Part shown: positions 1-5,176 of the stretch, piece after piece
How the letters are laid out: the number at the start of each line of letters is the position of its first letter
Position numbering within the stretch: position 1 is the first letter of the stretch
Assembly: GCA_001800185.1 (NCBI GenBank)
Contig: MGUX01000012.1
Span: 1-5,495 of the forward strand
Source of the DNA: Elusimicrobia bacterium RIFCSPLOWO2_12_FULL_59_9
GTDB lineage: Bacteria > Elusimicrobiota > Elusimicrobia > O2-12-FULL-59-9
Length of the DNA stretch: 5,495 nucleotides
Direction of reading: 5' to 3'
The notes under the pieces: model-generated
Seen by the model: only the letters and a program-made list of their open reading frames with translations
Databases searched by the model: none
Told to the model about the DNA's origin: nothing
Position numbers and translations under genes: made by a program

Positions 1-86
1 TAGGCCTTCCCGAAAAGTTCGTCCAGGCAGTGCGCGTGATACCGGTCCTCCCCCCCGGGCTTTTCACAGCAGAGGCACTTGCTCAT
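1..86 (-). CDS. hipT: HipT-like Ser/Thr kinase toxin, N-terminal 28 codons only (partial, runs off window)
   Basis: The first 28 codons are visible, starting MSKCLCCEKPGG and ending at the window edge without a stop. A Cys cluster (C4, C6, C7) followed by Y16-H17-x-H19-C20-L-x-x-L-F-G is the usual opening of stand-alone HipA C-terminal kinase proteins, which carry the PI3/4-kinase-like fold. Its ATG overlaps the hipS stop as ATGA at 86..83, and an AGGA lies 7 nt upstream of the start, so translation is probably coupled to hipS. In the characterised HipBST system of enteropathogenic E. coli, HipT is a kinase that inactivates an aminoacyl-tRNA synthetase. Whether this protein is active, and what it targets, cannot be seen because the catalytic part lies outside the window. 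The assignment rests on the N-terminal motif plus gene order. A generic HipA-domain protein is the alternative name. Confidence 0.72.
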   Translation of the reverse strand, partial: MSKCLCCEKPGGEDRYHAHCLDELFGKA

Positions 87-424
87 GGCCGATTCCTTTC
101 CAGAGGCCGCACGCTTACCGCCCCTATCGGGTCCCGTCCCGTATGTAGCAAGAGCCGAAACTTGTCATTTTTATCAATTTTTGCGGTGGCGCAGATCAAC
201 TCCAGCAGCCAGCCTTCCGGAAGGAGGCCGTCGAAAAAAGAAAACAGCCTGGAGGACTCATACTTTTGGGACCGCAAAGGCATGGAAAGGCTGATCGGCC
301 GGGCTTCGGGATCAGCCAAGTATGCCGGATCGTAAACGAACTCAAAGCCTTCCCGGCTCTTAGTTAGGACCCCGGCTTTTTTTTCGAGGCAGCGAACCTC
401 CGCGCGAAGGGCTTCTTCTTCCAT
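83..424 (-). CDS. hipS: HipS-like antitoxin (stand-alone HipA N-terminal subdomain)
   Basis: This 113-residue protein matches only the N-terminal subdomain 1 of HipA. Visible family landmarks are G18-V-L, F28-x-x-Y31, P43-ISLSMPL-50, F61-SFFDGLLPEG-71 and the closing R90-LLLHTGRDPIGAVSV-105. The protein stops where a full-length HipA would continue into the kinase core, and a separate ORF with a HipT-type start follows through an ATGA overlap. So this is a genuine split gene and not a frameshifted hipA. In the described HipBST system the corresponding HipS protein binds and neutralises HipT, while HipB mainly supplies DNA binding. That role is assumed here from architecture. The hipB stop (TGA, 428..426) and this ATG (424) are separated by one base, so hipB, hipS and hipT form one tightly coupled transcript. 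Confidence is high for the domain and good for the antitoxin role. Confidence 0.88.
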   Translation of the reverse strand: MEEEALRAEVRCLEKKAGVLTKSREGFEFVYDPAYLADPEARPISLSMPLRSQKYESSRLFSFFDGLLPEGWLLELICATAKIDKNDKFRLLLHTGRDPIGAVSVRPLERNRP

Positions 425-425
425 G

Positions 426-623
426 TCAATCTCTGGGCATATCGACGGGACCGAGGCATTTGCCGAATAGGGCCAGCACTTTGTTGACGGTGTCTGTCCT
501 CAAAGACTGTTTGCCTTGTTCCAGGTCGCGGAGAAACCGGAGGCCGACGCCTGCTTTTGCGGCGAGTTCCACTTGAGTTAGACCTGCCGCTTTGCGTCGG
601 CTTCGGACAAAGTCGCGAATCAT
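426..623 (-). CDS. hipB: HipB-like Xre/Cro-family HTH antitoxin and autorepressor
   Basis: This 65-residue protein has one lambda-repressor-like helix-turn-helix covering about residues 5-54. The motif runs A13-GLTQVELAAKAGV-26 into the recognition region G27-LRFLRDLEQGK-38. The tail C56-LGPVDM-62 could be the short strand that forms the dimer lid in HipB. It is shorter than E. coli HipB (88 residues) and lacks the flexible C-terminal tail that there serves as a protease degron. It is first in the operon, ahead of hipS and hipT, and should bind the three palindromes at 639-770 as a dimer and repress its own promoter. The start is the ATG at 623. No good Shine-Dalgarno lies close by: GGAAGG is 20 nt upstream, inside the promoter-proximal operator, so initiation may be weak. 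The HTH call is secure. The HipB name rests on context. Confidence 0.88.
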   Translation of the reverse strand: MIRDFVRSRRKAAGLTQVELAAKAGVGLRFLRDLEQGKQSLRTDTVNKVLALFGKCLGPVDMPRD

Positions 624-638
624 ATTGTCTTTTATAAC

Positions 639-656
639 TATACCCTTCCAGGTACA
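639..656. promoter_or_regulatory. HipB operator candidate O3 (leader-proximal)
   Basis: Reads TATACCC-TTCC-AGGTACA on the plus strand, an 18-bp imperfect palindrome with the same 7-4-7 layout as the sites at 681-698 and 753-770. It lies in the hipB 5' untranslated region, 16 bp before the start codon. It is centred 42 bp from O2, which is four helical turns, so both sites face the same side of the DNA. It is the weakest match of the three. Confidence 0.55.
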
Positions 657-680
657 AAAACTATTTATTAACTCACAAAA

Positions 681-698
681 TAATCCCTATCGGGTACA
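681..698. promoter_or_regulatory. HipB operator candidate O2 (just downstream of the -10 box)
   Basis: Reads TAATCCC-TATC-GGGTACA on the plus strand. The 20-bp segment 681-700 matches the reverse complement of 751-770 at 18 of 20 positions. It covers about +6 to +23 relative to the predicted start of transcription, where a bound repressor would block initiation. The 18-bp length and CC/GG arms resemble the E. coli HipB operator (TATCC-N8-GGATA), although the arms and spacer differ. Confidence 0.75.
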
Positions 699-709
699 AT
701 ATTTACAGT

Positions 710-737
710 ATTATACCAGATAGCGCCTTTTTGTCAA
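710..737 (-). promoter_or_regulatory. Consensus sigma70-type promoter of the hipBST operon
   Basis: On the minus strand, TTGACA (737..732) and TATAAT (715..710) are both perfect consensus hexamers separated by 16 bp. Transcription should begin near 703, giving an untranslated leader of about 80 nt before the hipB ATG at 623. The promoter lies between two inverted operator copies (681-698 and 753-770), as expected for a strong promoter held off by autorepression. Confidence 0.87.
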
Positions 738-752
738 GTACTGACATTTAAT

Positions 753-770
753 TATACCCGATGGGGATTA
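753..770. promoter_or_regulatory. HipB operator candidate O1 (upstream of the -35 box)
   Basis: Reads TATACCC-GATG-GGGATTA on the plus strand. It is the most distal of three related palindromes, centred 72 bp from O2 in inverted orientation, with the complete promoter between them. It sits about 15 bp upstream of the -35 hexamer, so repression by looping or by side-by-side dimer contacts is plausible. Confidence 0.72.
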
Positions 771-793
771 TCAGAAGGAGGGACTGAATATTC

Positions 794-1831
794 TCAAAGG
801 AGCCAAGGCTCGATCAGGCCGAAGGTCCTGCGGGAACAATCTATTTCAGCTTTGACGCCCAGCGGGAGCACGATCTGCGGGTCCGTATGGCCGAAATCCA
901 CATTGGCGATCACCGGCAAATCCGGCCTGCCGAATTCCCCCGCGACGACGGAAATGATCTTTTCTTCGAGTTTGCGTTTTTCATCATCCGAATAGTCCCT
1001 GGCGCGCGCGAAAATAAGTCCGCTGATTTGACTGAAAATATCCTGCATGCCGTAATTTCTCAACACGTGGTCCACCCAATGCAGGGACGGTTTTTCCTCG
1101 GAGGTCTCTAGGAAAAATATTTTGCTTTTCCAAAACTCCCGCCGGGGCCAGAAAGGCGTGGCCTTCATCATTTCCAGCGCTTCCAAGCAGCCGCCGAATA
1201 GATCGCCTCGCGCCCGGCCGCTTCCTTGAAGCCATCTCCAACCGCCGGCGGCTTTCAGCTCATTGACCTTGCCGGTGTTTCTTTCGTCGGCCCAATCCGG
1301 ATAACCGTCGCAATATTTTCCATAAGGCCGATATTCATAACTTTGCCGCGGCTCAAACAAAATCTCGCGGACATGGGCTTTGTAGCTTTCGGGCAAACTG
1401 TTCATTTGCGAGAAGCCCGCCATGATCGAGGGACCGTAAAAACTGACCAGCCCTTGCCGGCTGCAAAACGCATGCAGAGTCGAGGTGTCGGAATATCCCA
1501 TCAATATCTTGGGGTTTTGCGCGATCGCTTTTTTGTCGAGGAACGGCAGAACCCTCACGGAATCGCTTCCCCCAATAGAGGCAATGATGGCTTTGACCTC
1601 TGGATCGGCAAAAGCCGCATTGATGTCCCTCGCGCGGACTTGGGGATTCCGCTTTAAAAATTCGGCGTCAGCTCTGGCCGTGGGAAACTCCTTGATTTTC
1701 AATCCCCACTCGCGCAAAACTTCCAGGCCTTTTACATAAATATGCGGAAATGCGCCGGGTCCGCCCCAGGATGGGGACACGATCGCCACGTTGTCTCCCG
1801 CCTTCAACCTAAGAGGCTTGCTGTATTTCAT
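794..1831 (-). CDS. S66-family serine peptidase, MccF / LD-carboxypeptidase-like
   Basis: This 345-residue protein has no signal peptide and is predicted cytoplasmic. The S66 family hydrolyses bonds next to carboxyl groups. LdcA trims muramoyl tetrapeptides in wall recycling, and MccF cleaves the peptide-nucleotide antibiotic microcin C. The catalytic triad is visible: Ser114 in M-G-Y-S114-D-T, Glu242 in F-L-E242-T-S-E, and His315 in D-F-G-H315-T-D-P. S84-IGGSDSVRVLP-96 forms the usual glycine-rich region before the nucleophile. The segment W180-A-D-E continuing to G196-GWRWLQGSG-205 and G213-GCLEALE-220 is the Trp-containing loop and following motif typical of the MccF branch rather than classical LdcA. 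Length fits the family. Its start is 36 bp downstream of the DUF2177 stop on the same strand, suggesting co-transcription. No microcin biosynthesis genes are near, so the natural substrate is open. No clear terminator separates it from the hip operon. Confidence 0.88.
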   Translation of the reverse strand: MKYSKPLRLKAGDNVAIVSPSWGGPGAFPHIYVKGLEVLREWGLKIKEFPTARADAEFLKRNPQVRARDINAAFADPEVKAIIASIGGSDSVRVLPFLDKKAIAQNPKILMGYSDTSTLHAFCSRQGLVSFYGPSIMAGFSQMNSLPESYKAHVREILFEPRQSYEYRPYGKYCDGYPDWADERNTGKVNELKAAGGWRWLQGSGRARGDLFGGCLEALEMMKATPFWPRREFWKSKIFFLETSEEKPSLHWVDHVLRNYGMQDIFSQISGLIFARARDYSDDEKRKLEEKIISVVAGEFGRPDLPVIANVDFGHTDPQIVLPLGVKAEIDCSRRTFGLIEPWLL

Positions 1832-1867
1832 GTCGCTTCGCGGCGAATGACGCGGTTTGAACGTTCT

Positions 1868-2275
1868 CTAGAAAAGACGCCGAGACGCCAAAAATCCGGC
1901 CATGGAAACGGAAGAGGTGATAATGATTCCCCATAAAGTGTCCGCCGCAGCCAGATCTGCGGGCCAGTCTTTTAATAGAGCCAGATTGGTGAGGTTATAG
2001 GCCGCGTAGGTCAAAAGGCCCAGAAGTCCCCCCCGCAGGGCCGCTCCAACCAGGGAGTATTTTTCGATCGCGGGCGCGGTGGCGAAGAAGAGCACGCCCG
2101 CTGCGTAAAGCGCGTAAAATATTCCGGCGGCCCACCAATGCACCTCCTTTCCCAGAAGATGCCCTAGGCGGTTTTGATAGAAATCACGCGCCGCGATGCC
2201 GAGCCATAATAGATCCATCCCCGCCAGGGTGATGACCGAAGCCACGTAAGCCGCCGCCAAATTTTTAGAAAGCAT
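1868..2275 (-). CDS. DUF2177-family four-helix inner-membrane protein
   Basis: This 135-residue hydrophobic protein has four probable membrane helices at about residues 5-26, 47-66, 76-99 and 112-131. Family landmarks of DUF2177 are visible: D21-LLWLG near the end of helix 1, D31-FYQNRLGHLL-41 in the first loop, A49-AGIFYALYAAG-60, A68 in the T-A-P-A-I segment, L88-TYAAYNLTNLALLKDWP-105 and D112-TLWG-116. The usual motif reads T-Y-D-L-T-N; here the Asp position is N94. No biochemical function is established for the family and none is proposed. The gene is divergent from the VOC gene across only 36 bp, with no Shine-Dalgarno before its ATG, so transcription probably starts a few bases before the start codon. 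It precedes the S66 gene in a likely two-gene operon. Confidence 0.88.
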   Translation of the reverse strand: MLSKNLAAAYVASVITLAGMDLLWLGIAARDFYQNRLGHLLGKEVHWWAAGIFYALYAAGVLFFATAPAIEKYSLVGAALRGGLLGLLTYAAYNLTNLALLKDWPADLAAADTLWGIIITSSVSMAGFLASRRLF

Positions 2276-2291
2276 GAAGAATCAGGGAAAC

Positions 2292-2305
2292 TATTTTATA
2301 AAATA
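2292..2305. promoter_or_regulatory. Perfect 14-bp AT palindrome, candidate shared -10 region of a divergent promoter
   Basis: TATTTTATAAAATA is identical on both strands. It sits in the 36-bp gap between the start codons at 2275 (minus) and 2312 (plus). It offers TATAAA/TAAAAT -10-like hexamers in both directions, about 7-17 bp before each start codon. Neither gene has a visible Shine-Dalgarno, so short-leader or leaderless mRNAs are plausible. No convincing -35 box is seen on either side. It could instead be a repressor site. Confidence 0.35.
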
Positions 2306-2311
2306 TACCCG

Positions 2312-2719
2312 ATGCACAAATTGCCCGAAACCTTGGGAATACGCCACATCGCCCTCAGAGTCAGGGATTTGCAGAAATCCGAGGATTTCTATGTGAAAAC
2401 CCTGGGCTATAGGGTGGAGTGGCGTCCGGACGCCGAGAATGTGTATCTGTGCCGCGACCGCGACAATTTGGCGCTGCACCGCGTTGAGAATATTAACGGC
2501 CCGGGCGCTCTCGACCACTTCGGCATCGTCTTAAAAACCCCCAAGGACGTCGATGTCTGGGCAGCCTATCTCAAAGCCAGAAGCATAGAGGTTCTCAAGG
2601 AGCCCAAGACTCACCGCGACGGCGCGCGCTCCTTCTACGTCAATGATCCCGAAGGAAACACCATTCAATTCATCTATCATCCCCCCATTTCCGGCGGCGG
2701 TTTCCCGGAGGCCGGCTGA
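2312..2719 (+). CDS. VOC-superfamily (glyoxalase/dioxygenase-fold) protein
   Basis: This 135-residue single-domain protein contains two beta-alpha-beta-beta-beta modules. Module 1 opens with G9-IRHIALRVRDLQKSEDFY-27 and ends near L53-ALH-56. Module 2 opens with A66-LDHFGIVL-74 and closes with F108-YVNDPEGNTIQF-120. Candidate metal ligands are His12, His69 and the end positions of each module, His56 and Gln119. Most members have Glu where Gln119 stands, so metal use or reaction may be altered. The family includes glyoxalase I, fosfomycin resistance enzymes and extradiol dioxygenases, and the sequence alone does not select a substrate. The stop is one base before the phosphoglycerate mutase start, so the two genes are co-translated. 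A link to methylglyoxal produced by glycolysis is only suggested by that neighbour. No Shine-Dalgarno precedes the ATG. Confidence 0.85.
   Translation: MHKLPETLGIRHIALRVRDLQKSEDFYVKTLGYRVEWRPDAENVYLCRDRDNLALHRVENINGPGALDHFGIVLKTPKDVDVWAAYLKARSIEVLKEPKTHRDGARSFYVNDPEGNTIQFIYHPPISGGGFPEAG
2707..2711 (+). promoter_or_regulatory. Ribosome binding site of the phosphoglycerate mutase gene
   Basis: GGAGG lies 9 nt before the ATG at 2721, inside the last codons of the VOC gene. It fixes this ATG as the start. An in-frame upstream ATG at 2643 would add 26 residues with no family similarity. Confidence 0.75.
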
Positions 2720-2720
2720 C

Positions 2721-3350
2721 ATGCGGCGTCTCGTTCTTCTTCGGCACGGCCAATCCGAGTGGAACCTCAAAAACATCTTTACCGGCTGGGTGGACGTGGA
2801 CTTGTCGGAAAAAGGCGTTGAGGAGGCCGCGAGAGCCGGAACGCTGCTCAAACAATTTAAATTCGATATCGCCTACACCTCGGCCCTGAAGCGCGCCCAA
2901 AAAACCCTGGACATAGTCTTGAAAAGTCTCGGCCAAGAGGACATCCCGGTCATTAAGGACCCGGCCTTAAATGAGCGGCATTACGGCGATTTGCAGGGAT
3001 TAAACAAGGACGAGATGAGGTTGAAATACGGGGAGGAACAGGTCCACATTTGGCGCCGCTCCTACGACGTCAAGCCGCCGGGAGGCGAAAGCCTGAAGGA
3101 CACGGCGGAAAGGACCCTGCCATTTTTCAAGAAATTCATCGTGGAGGATCTGCGCCGGGGCAAAGACGTCCTGGTCTCCGCCCACGGCAACAGCTTGAGA
3201 GCGATCGTCATGGATTTGGACAACCTCAGCGGGGAGGAGATCATGAAGGTCAATCTGGACACCGGAATCCCCATCCTTTACAAATTCGGTCATGATCTTA
3301 CAATCCTGTCAAAGTCGGTGATCCAGCCTTCGCTCCCGCAATCTTCCTGA
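2721..3350 (+). CDS. gpmA: 2,3-bisphosphoglycerate-dependent phosphoglycerate mutase, short form
   Basis: This enzyme interconverts 3-phosphoglycerate and 2-phosphoglycerate in glycolysis and gluconeogenesis, in the cytosol. The 209-residue protein carries the histidine phosphatase signature L7-RHGQSEWN-15 with phosphorylated His9, then N18-IFTGWVDVDLSEKG-32, Y52-TSALKRAQKTL-63 with Arg58, L83-NERHYGDLQGLNK-96 with acid/base Glu85, W111-RRSYDVKPPGGESLKDT-128, and S153-AHGNSLRA-161 with His155. All catalytic residues are present. It is about 40 residues shorter than the E. coli enzyme (about 250) because the insertion between the RRSYDV and ESLKDT motifs is missing, as in other short bacterial forms. 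The stretch N94-KDEMRLKYGEEQVHIWRRSYD-115 is the usual substrate-channel region of the true mutase. It is coupled to the upstream VOC gene with a 1-nt gap. Confidence 0.94.
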   Translation: MRRLVLLRHGQSEWNLKNIFTGWVDVDLSEKGVEEAARAGTLLKQFKFDIAYTSALKRAQKTLDIVLKSLGQEDIPVIKDPALNERHYGDLQGLNKDEMRLKYGEEQVHIWRRSYDVKPPGGESLKDTAERTLPFFKKFIVEDLRRGKDVLVSAHGNSLRAIVMDLDNLSGEEIMKVNLDTGIPILYKFGHDLTILSKSVIQPSLPQSS

Positions 3351-3366
3351 GCCGGCAATACGAGCA

Positions 3367-5013
3367 TCACCTTTTGGATTTAAAATCGCCGACGAGATAA
3401 AATTCCCTGTGAAGGCGGGATAGGTCTCCGCTTACGAAAGCCTTCCATTTTAAAGACATTAACGACTTATAGCTGGGCGCCTGCCAGGTCCTGAATATCG
3501 TATAAGACAAATTGCGACCGGCCAAAAATTCCTCCAATAACGGCATCTCCATTTCCGACAACAAAATCAAAGCGTCCTGCTGCATGGCTTCGTCGAAGTT
3601 CCCTTCTTGGCCGTTTGCGCGGCGATCAAAATAAAAGCGGGGCGGCTGGTCTTTCAAGTAAAGCGGAATATAAGCGAGCGTCGCCGTGTAAGGCGTGTCT
3701 TTGAAGCGCCCTGCGGGACGTTGGCCGATAGCCCCGATGACCTCCTTTGGAATCTCATAGAGCCGCAAACCGGCATAAGCCGGCCCCACGTAGACCATAT
3801 AGGCCAAACTGACGAAAACCGAGGCGTGGTAGAGTTTCTCCTTATAAAGGAAGTAAGCTCCGGCGGCCGCGGTTAAAAGCTCCAAACCGCAGAATGGCAG
3901 ACTCAACAACTTCAAGCGCCAGCAAACAGCGACGGCAAAAGGAACGGCCAGCACGCAGCACCAGGCGGTCGCCTGGAGAGCCCGGCGCCACCAGCGGTCG
4001 CCCGCCTGCCACAGGGCGGCCACCGCCAGAAAAATCACCGGCATGGCCGGCACGGTATAGCGCGACGTCCGGCTGGAAATGACCAGCACCGGCAAGAAAA
4101 CCGCCGCAAGCCAGGAGCCGAAAAACTTCCCCTGCTCCCGCGGCAGCCGCCTGATCTGAAAAAGACCGGCGAAAATAAGCAGAATCCAAGGCAGTCCCAA
4201 AAAAAGGCTGTGCGCCAAATAAATCGCGACGCCCGTCGGGACTTTAAATCTTTCCGCAAAGATTTCTTTATAAACGGTCCAATACAGATCGTCGCCGTGA
4301 AGGCGCATCATCCACACCGGCCAAGCCGCGGTGGCCGCAATCGCCAAAGAGGCTGCAGCGGCGAAATGCCCTTTCATGTCGCGAAGCTTTCGCCATTGGC
4401 CGGACCAGGAGAGCCAGATGATCATGAAGAGGCCGAAGCTCAAGGGCCCGACTATCCACTTGACCATCGCCGAGGCGGCGAAACCGGCGGCCGCCAGATA
4501 AAGCCAAAGAGGTTGATTCCGAAGACAGGCGGCCGCCAATCCATAAACCCCAAGCATCAAGCCGACGCTTAAAGGCGCTTCCAAAAGAGGCTGCCGGCAA
4601 TAAATTAAAATCGCCGAGGAACCCAATAAAAGAATGGCGCCCAAGGCGCTGCGCTCCCGGCTTATATCCAACAAGCGCCCGAAGGCGTACGTCATCAGAA
4701 TCATCCACCAAGTGCATAGAAGAGCGGGCAGCCTGGCCGAGAAAAAAGAAACGGAGAAAATTTTAAAACAGAGCGCCCCCAACCAGTGAAACAGCGGGGG
4801 CTTGGTGAAATCCACGTGGCCGTAAAGGTGCGGCGTCAGCCAATCGCCGGTCACGTGCATGTCCAGGACGATGGGGAGTATAAATTTAGTCACATCGCCG
4901 CGGGTAAGTTGGGATGGGCTCCAAGTCCCCGGCAAAAGAACAAGTCCGGACAGAATCGTCAAGCCCCAAAAGATTCGCCAATTTGAGTTAAAAAAGCTCT
5001 CTGGAAATTTCAT
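3367..5013 (-). CDS. GT39/ArnT-like integral membrane glycosyltransferase (PMT superfamily)
   Basis: This protein has 548 residues when started at the ATG at 5013. It has about ten to twelve membrane helices (first at about residues 13-30) and a soluble C-terminal part from about residue 420, probably periplasmic. The first extracytoplasmic loop carries the family features: T37-RGD-40 (the catalytic acidic position), T55-GDWLTPHLYG-65, K71-PPLFHWL-78 and A93-RLPALL-99. L144-EAPL-148 and R315-TSRYTVPAMPV-326 correspond to the later ArnT-type motifs (D-x-P-L and K-x-x-Y-x-x-P-x-x-P). Relatives transfer a sugar from a polyprenyl-phosphate donor to lipid A, glycolipids or proteins. Donor and acceptor here are unknown. 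The longer reading from ATG 5076 would put an intrinsic terminator inside the coding region and add 21 non-family residues, so the shorter start is preferred. The gene is convergent with the mutase gene, with 16 bp between stop codons. Confidence 0.85.
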   Translation of the reverse strand: MKFPESFFNSNWRIFWGLTILSGLVLLPGTWSPSQLTRGDVTKFILPIVLDMHVTGDWLTPHLYGHVDFTKPPLFHWLGALCFKIFSVSFFSARLPALLCTWWMILMTYAFGRLLDISRERSALGAILLLGSSAILIYCRQPLLEAPLSVGLMLGVYGLAAACLRNQPLWLYLAAAGFAASAMVKWIVGPLSFGLFMIIWLSWSGQWRKLRDMKGHFAAAASLAIAATAAWPVWMMRLHGDDLYWTVYKEIFAERFKVPTGVAIYLAHSLFLGLPWILLIFAGLFQIRRLPREQGKFFGSWLAAVFLPVLVISSRTSRYTVPAMPVIFLAVAALWQAGDRWWRRALQATAWCCVLAVPFAVAVCWRLKLLSLPFCGLELLTAAAGAYFLYKEKLYHASVFVSLAYMVYVGPAYAGLRLYEIPKEVIGAIGQRPAGRFKDTPYTATLAYIPLYLKDQPPRFYFDRRANGQEGNFDEAMQQDALILLSEMEMPLLEEFLAGRNLSYTIFRTWQAPSYKSLMSLKWKAFVSGDLSRLHREFYLVGDFKSKR

Positions 5014-5170
5014 TCTAAAAAAACCCGAGTCTCGCCGCAGACCCGGGTTTATGGCGGAGCCTTTCGATCTTCCCATCAACGCCCGCTGAAGTATGTTGTT
5101 ATGGTATCAATTGGCCAAACGCGGTTTTCCGGCCACTCTATGGATGTGCACCGACGCATAAGATTCAGTA
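5014..5170 (-). other. Candidate untranslated leader / small RNA of the GT39 gene
   Basis: If the minus-strand promoter at 5177-5205 is used, this is a 5' leader of about 157 nt ending in the terminator hairpin. It also contains a TGGCC...GGCCA stem (about 5111-5136). A CTCCGCC segment before the terminator could partly pair with GCGGCGAG in the terminator loop and arm as an alternative fold. I do not recognise a known riboswitch class in it. Confidence 0.35.
5016..5050 (-). terminator. Intrinsic terminator or attenuator directly upstream of the GT39 start
   Basis: Read on the minus strand, AAACCCGGGTCT-GCGGCG-AGACTCGGGTTT forms a 12-bp stem (one G-U pair, otherwise perfect) with a 6-nt loop. 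It runs into a tract of seven T ending at 5018. The opposite strand has an A-C mismatch and only three T, so the signal works on the minus strand. It ends 5 nt before the preferred ATG at 5013. No gene lies upstream on this strand, so it would terminate a leader or small RNA, or act as an attenuator. Confidence 0.8.
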
Positions 5171-5176
5171 GTTCCA

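Noticed and set aside
364..657. 97-codon minus-strand frame overlapping hipB
   Set aside because: It is a frame shadow rich in Arg and Ser, with no domain. The hipB and hipS frames account for the region.
639..770. CRISPR-like repeat array
   Set aside because: There are only three copies of an 18-bp palindrome with unequal spacing and mixed orientation around a promoter, which fits operators rather than repeats with spacers.
1226..1657. 143-codon plus-strand frame opposite the S66 gene
   Set aside because: It is antisense to a protein with an intact catalytic triad and shows no recognisable motif.
2643..2720. N-terminally extended phosphoglycerate mutase from ATG 2643
   Set aside because: The extra 26 residues lie within the VOC gene and precede the universal start of the RHG motif region. 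GGAGG at 2707-2711 supports ATG 2721.
4035..4717. Several Arg-rich or hydrophobic frames on both strands inside the glycosyltransferase
   Set aside because: They are shadow frames from high-GC coding sequence with no start signals. The long membrane protein frame is continuous across them.
5016..5050. Bidirectional terminator
   Set aside because: On the plus strand the stem has an A-C mismatch and is followed by only three T, so only the minus strand is convincing.
5014..5079. Upstream starts (TTG 5079, ATG 5076) for the glycosyltransferase
   Set aside because: The added residues are encoded by the terminator hairpin and are not part of the family. The first membrane helix is already well placed from ATG 5013. 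Not fully excluded.
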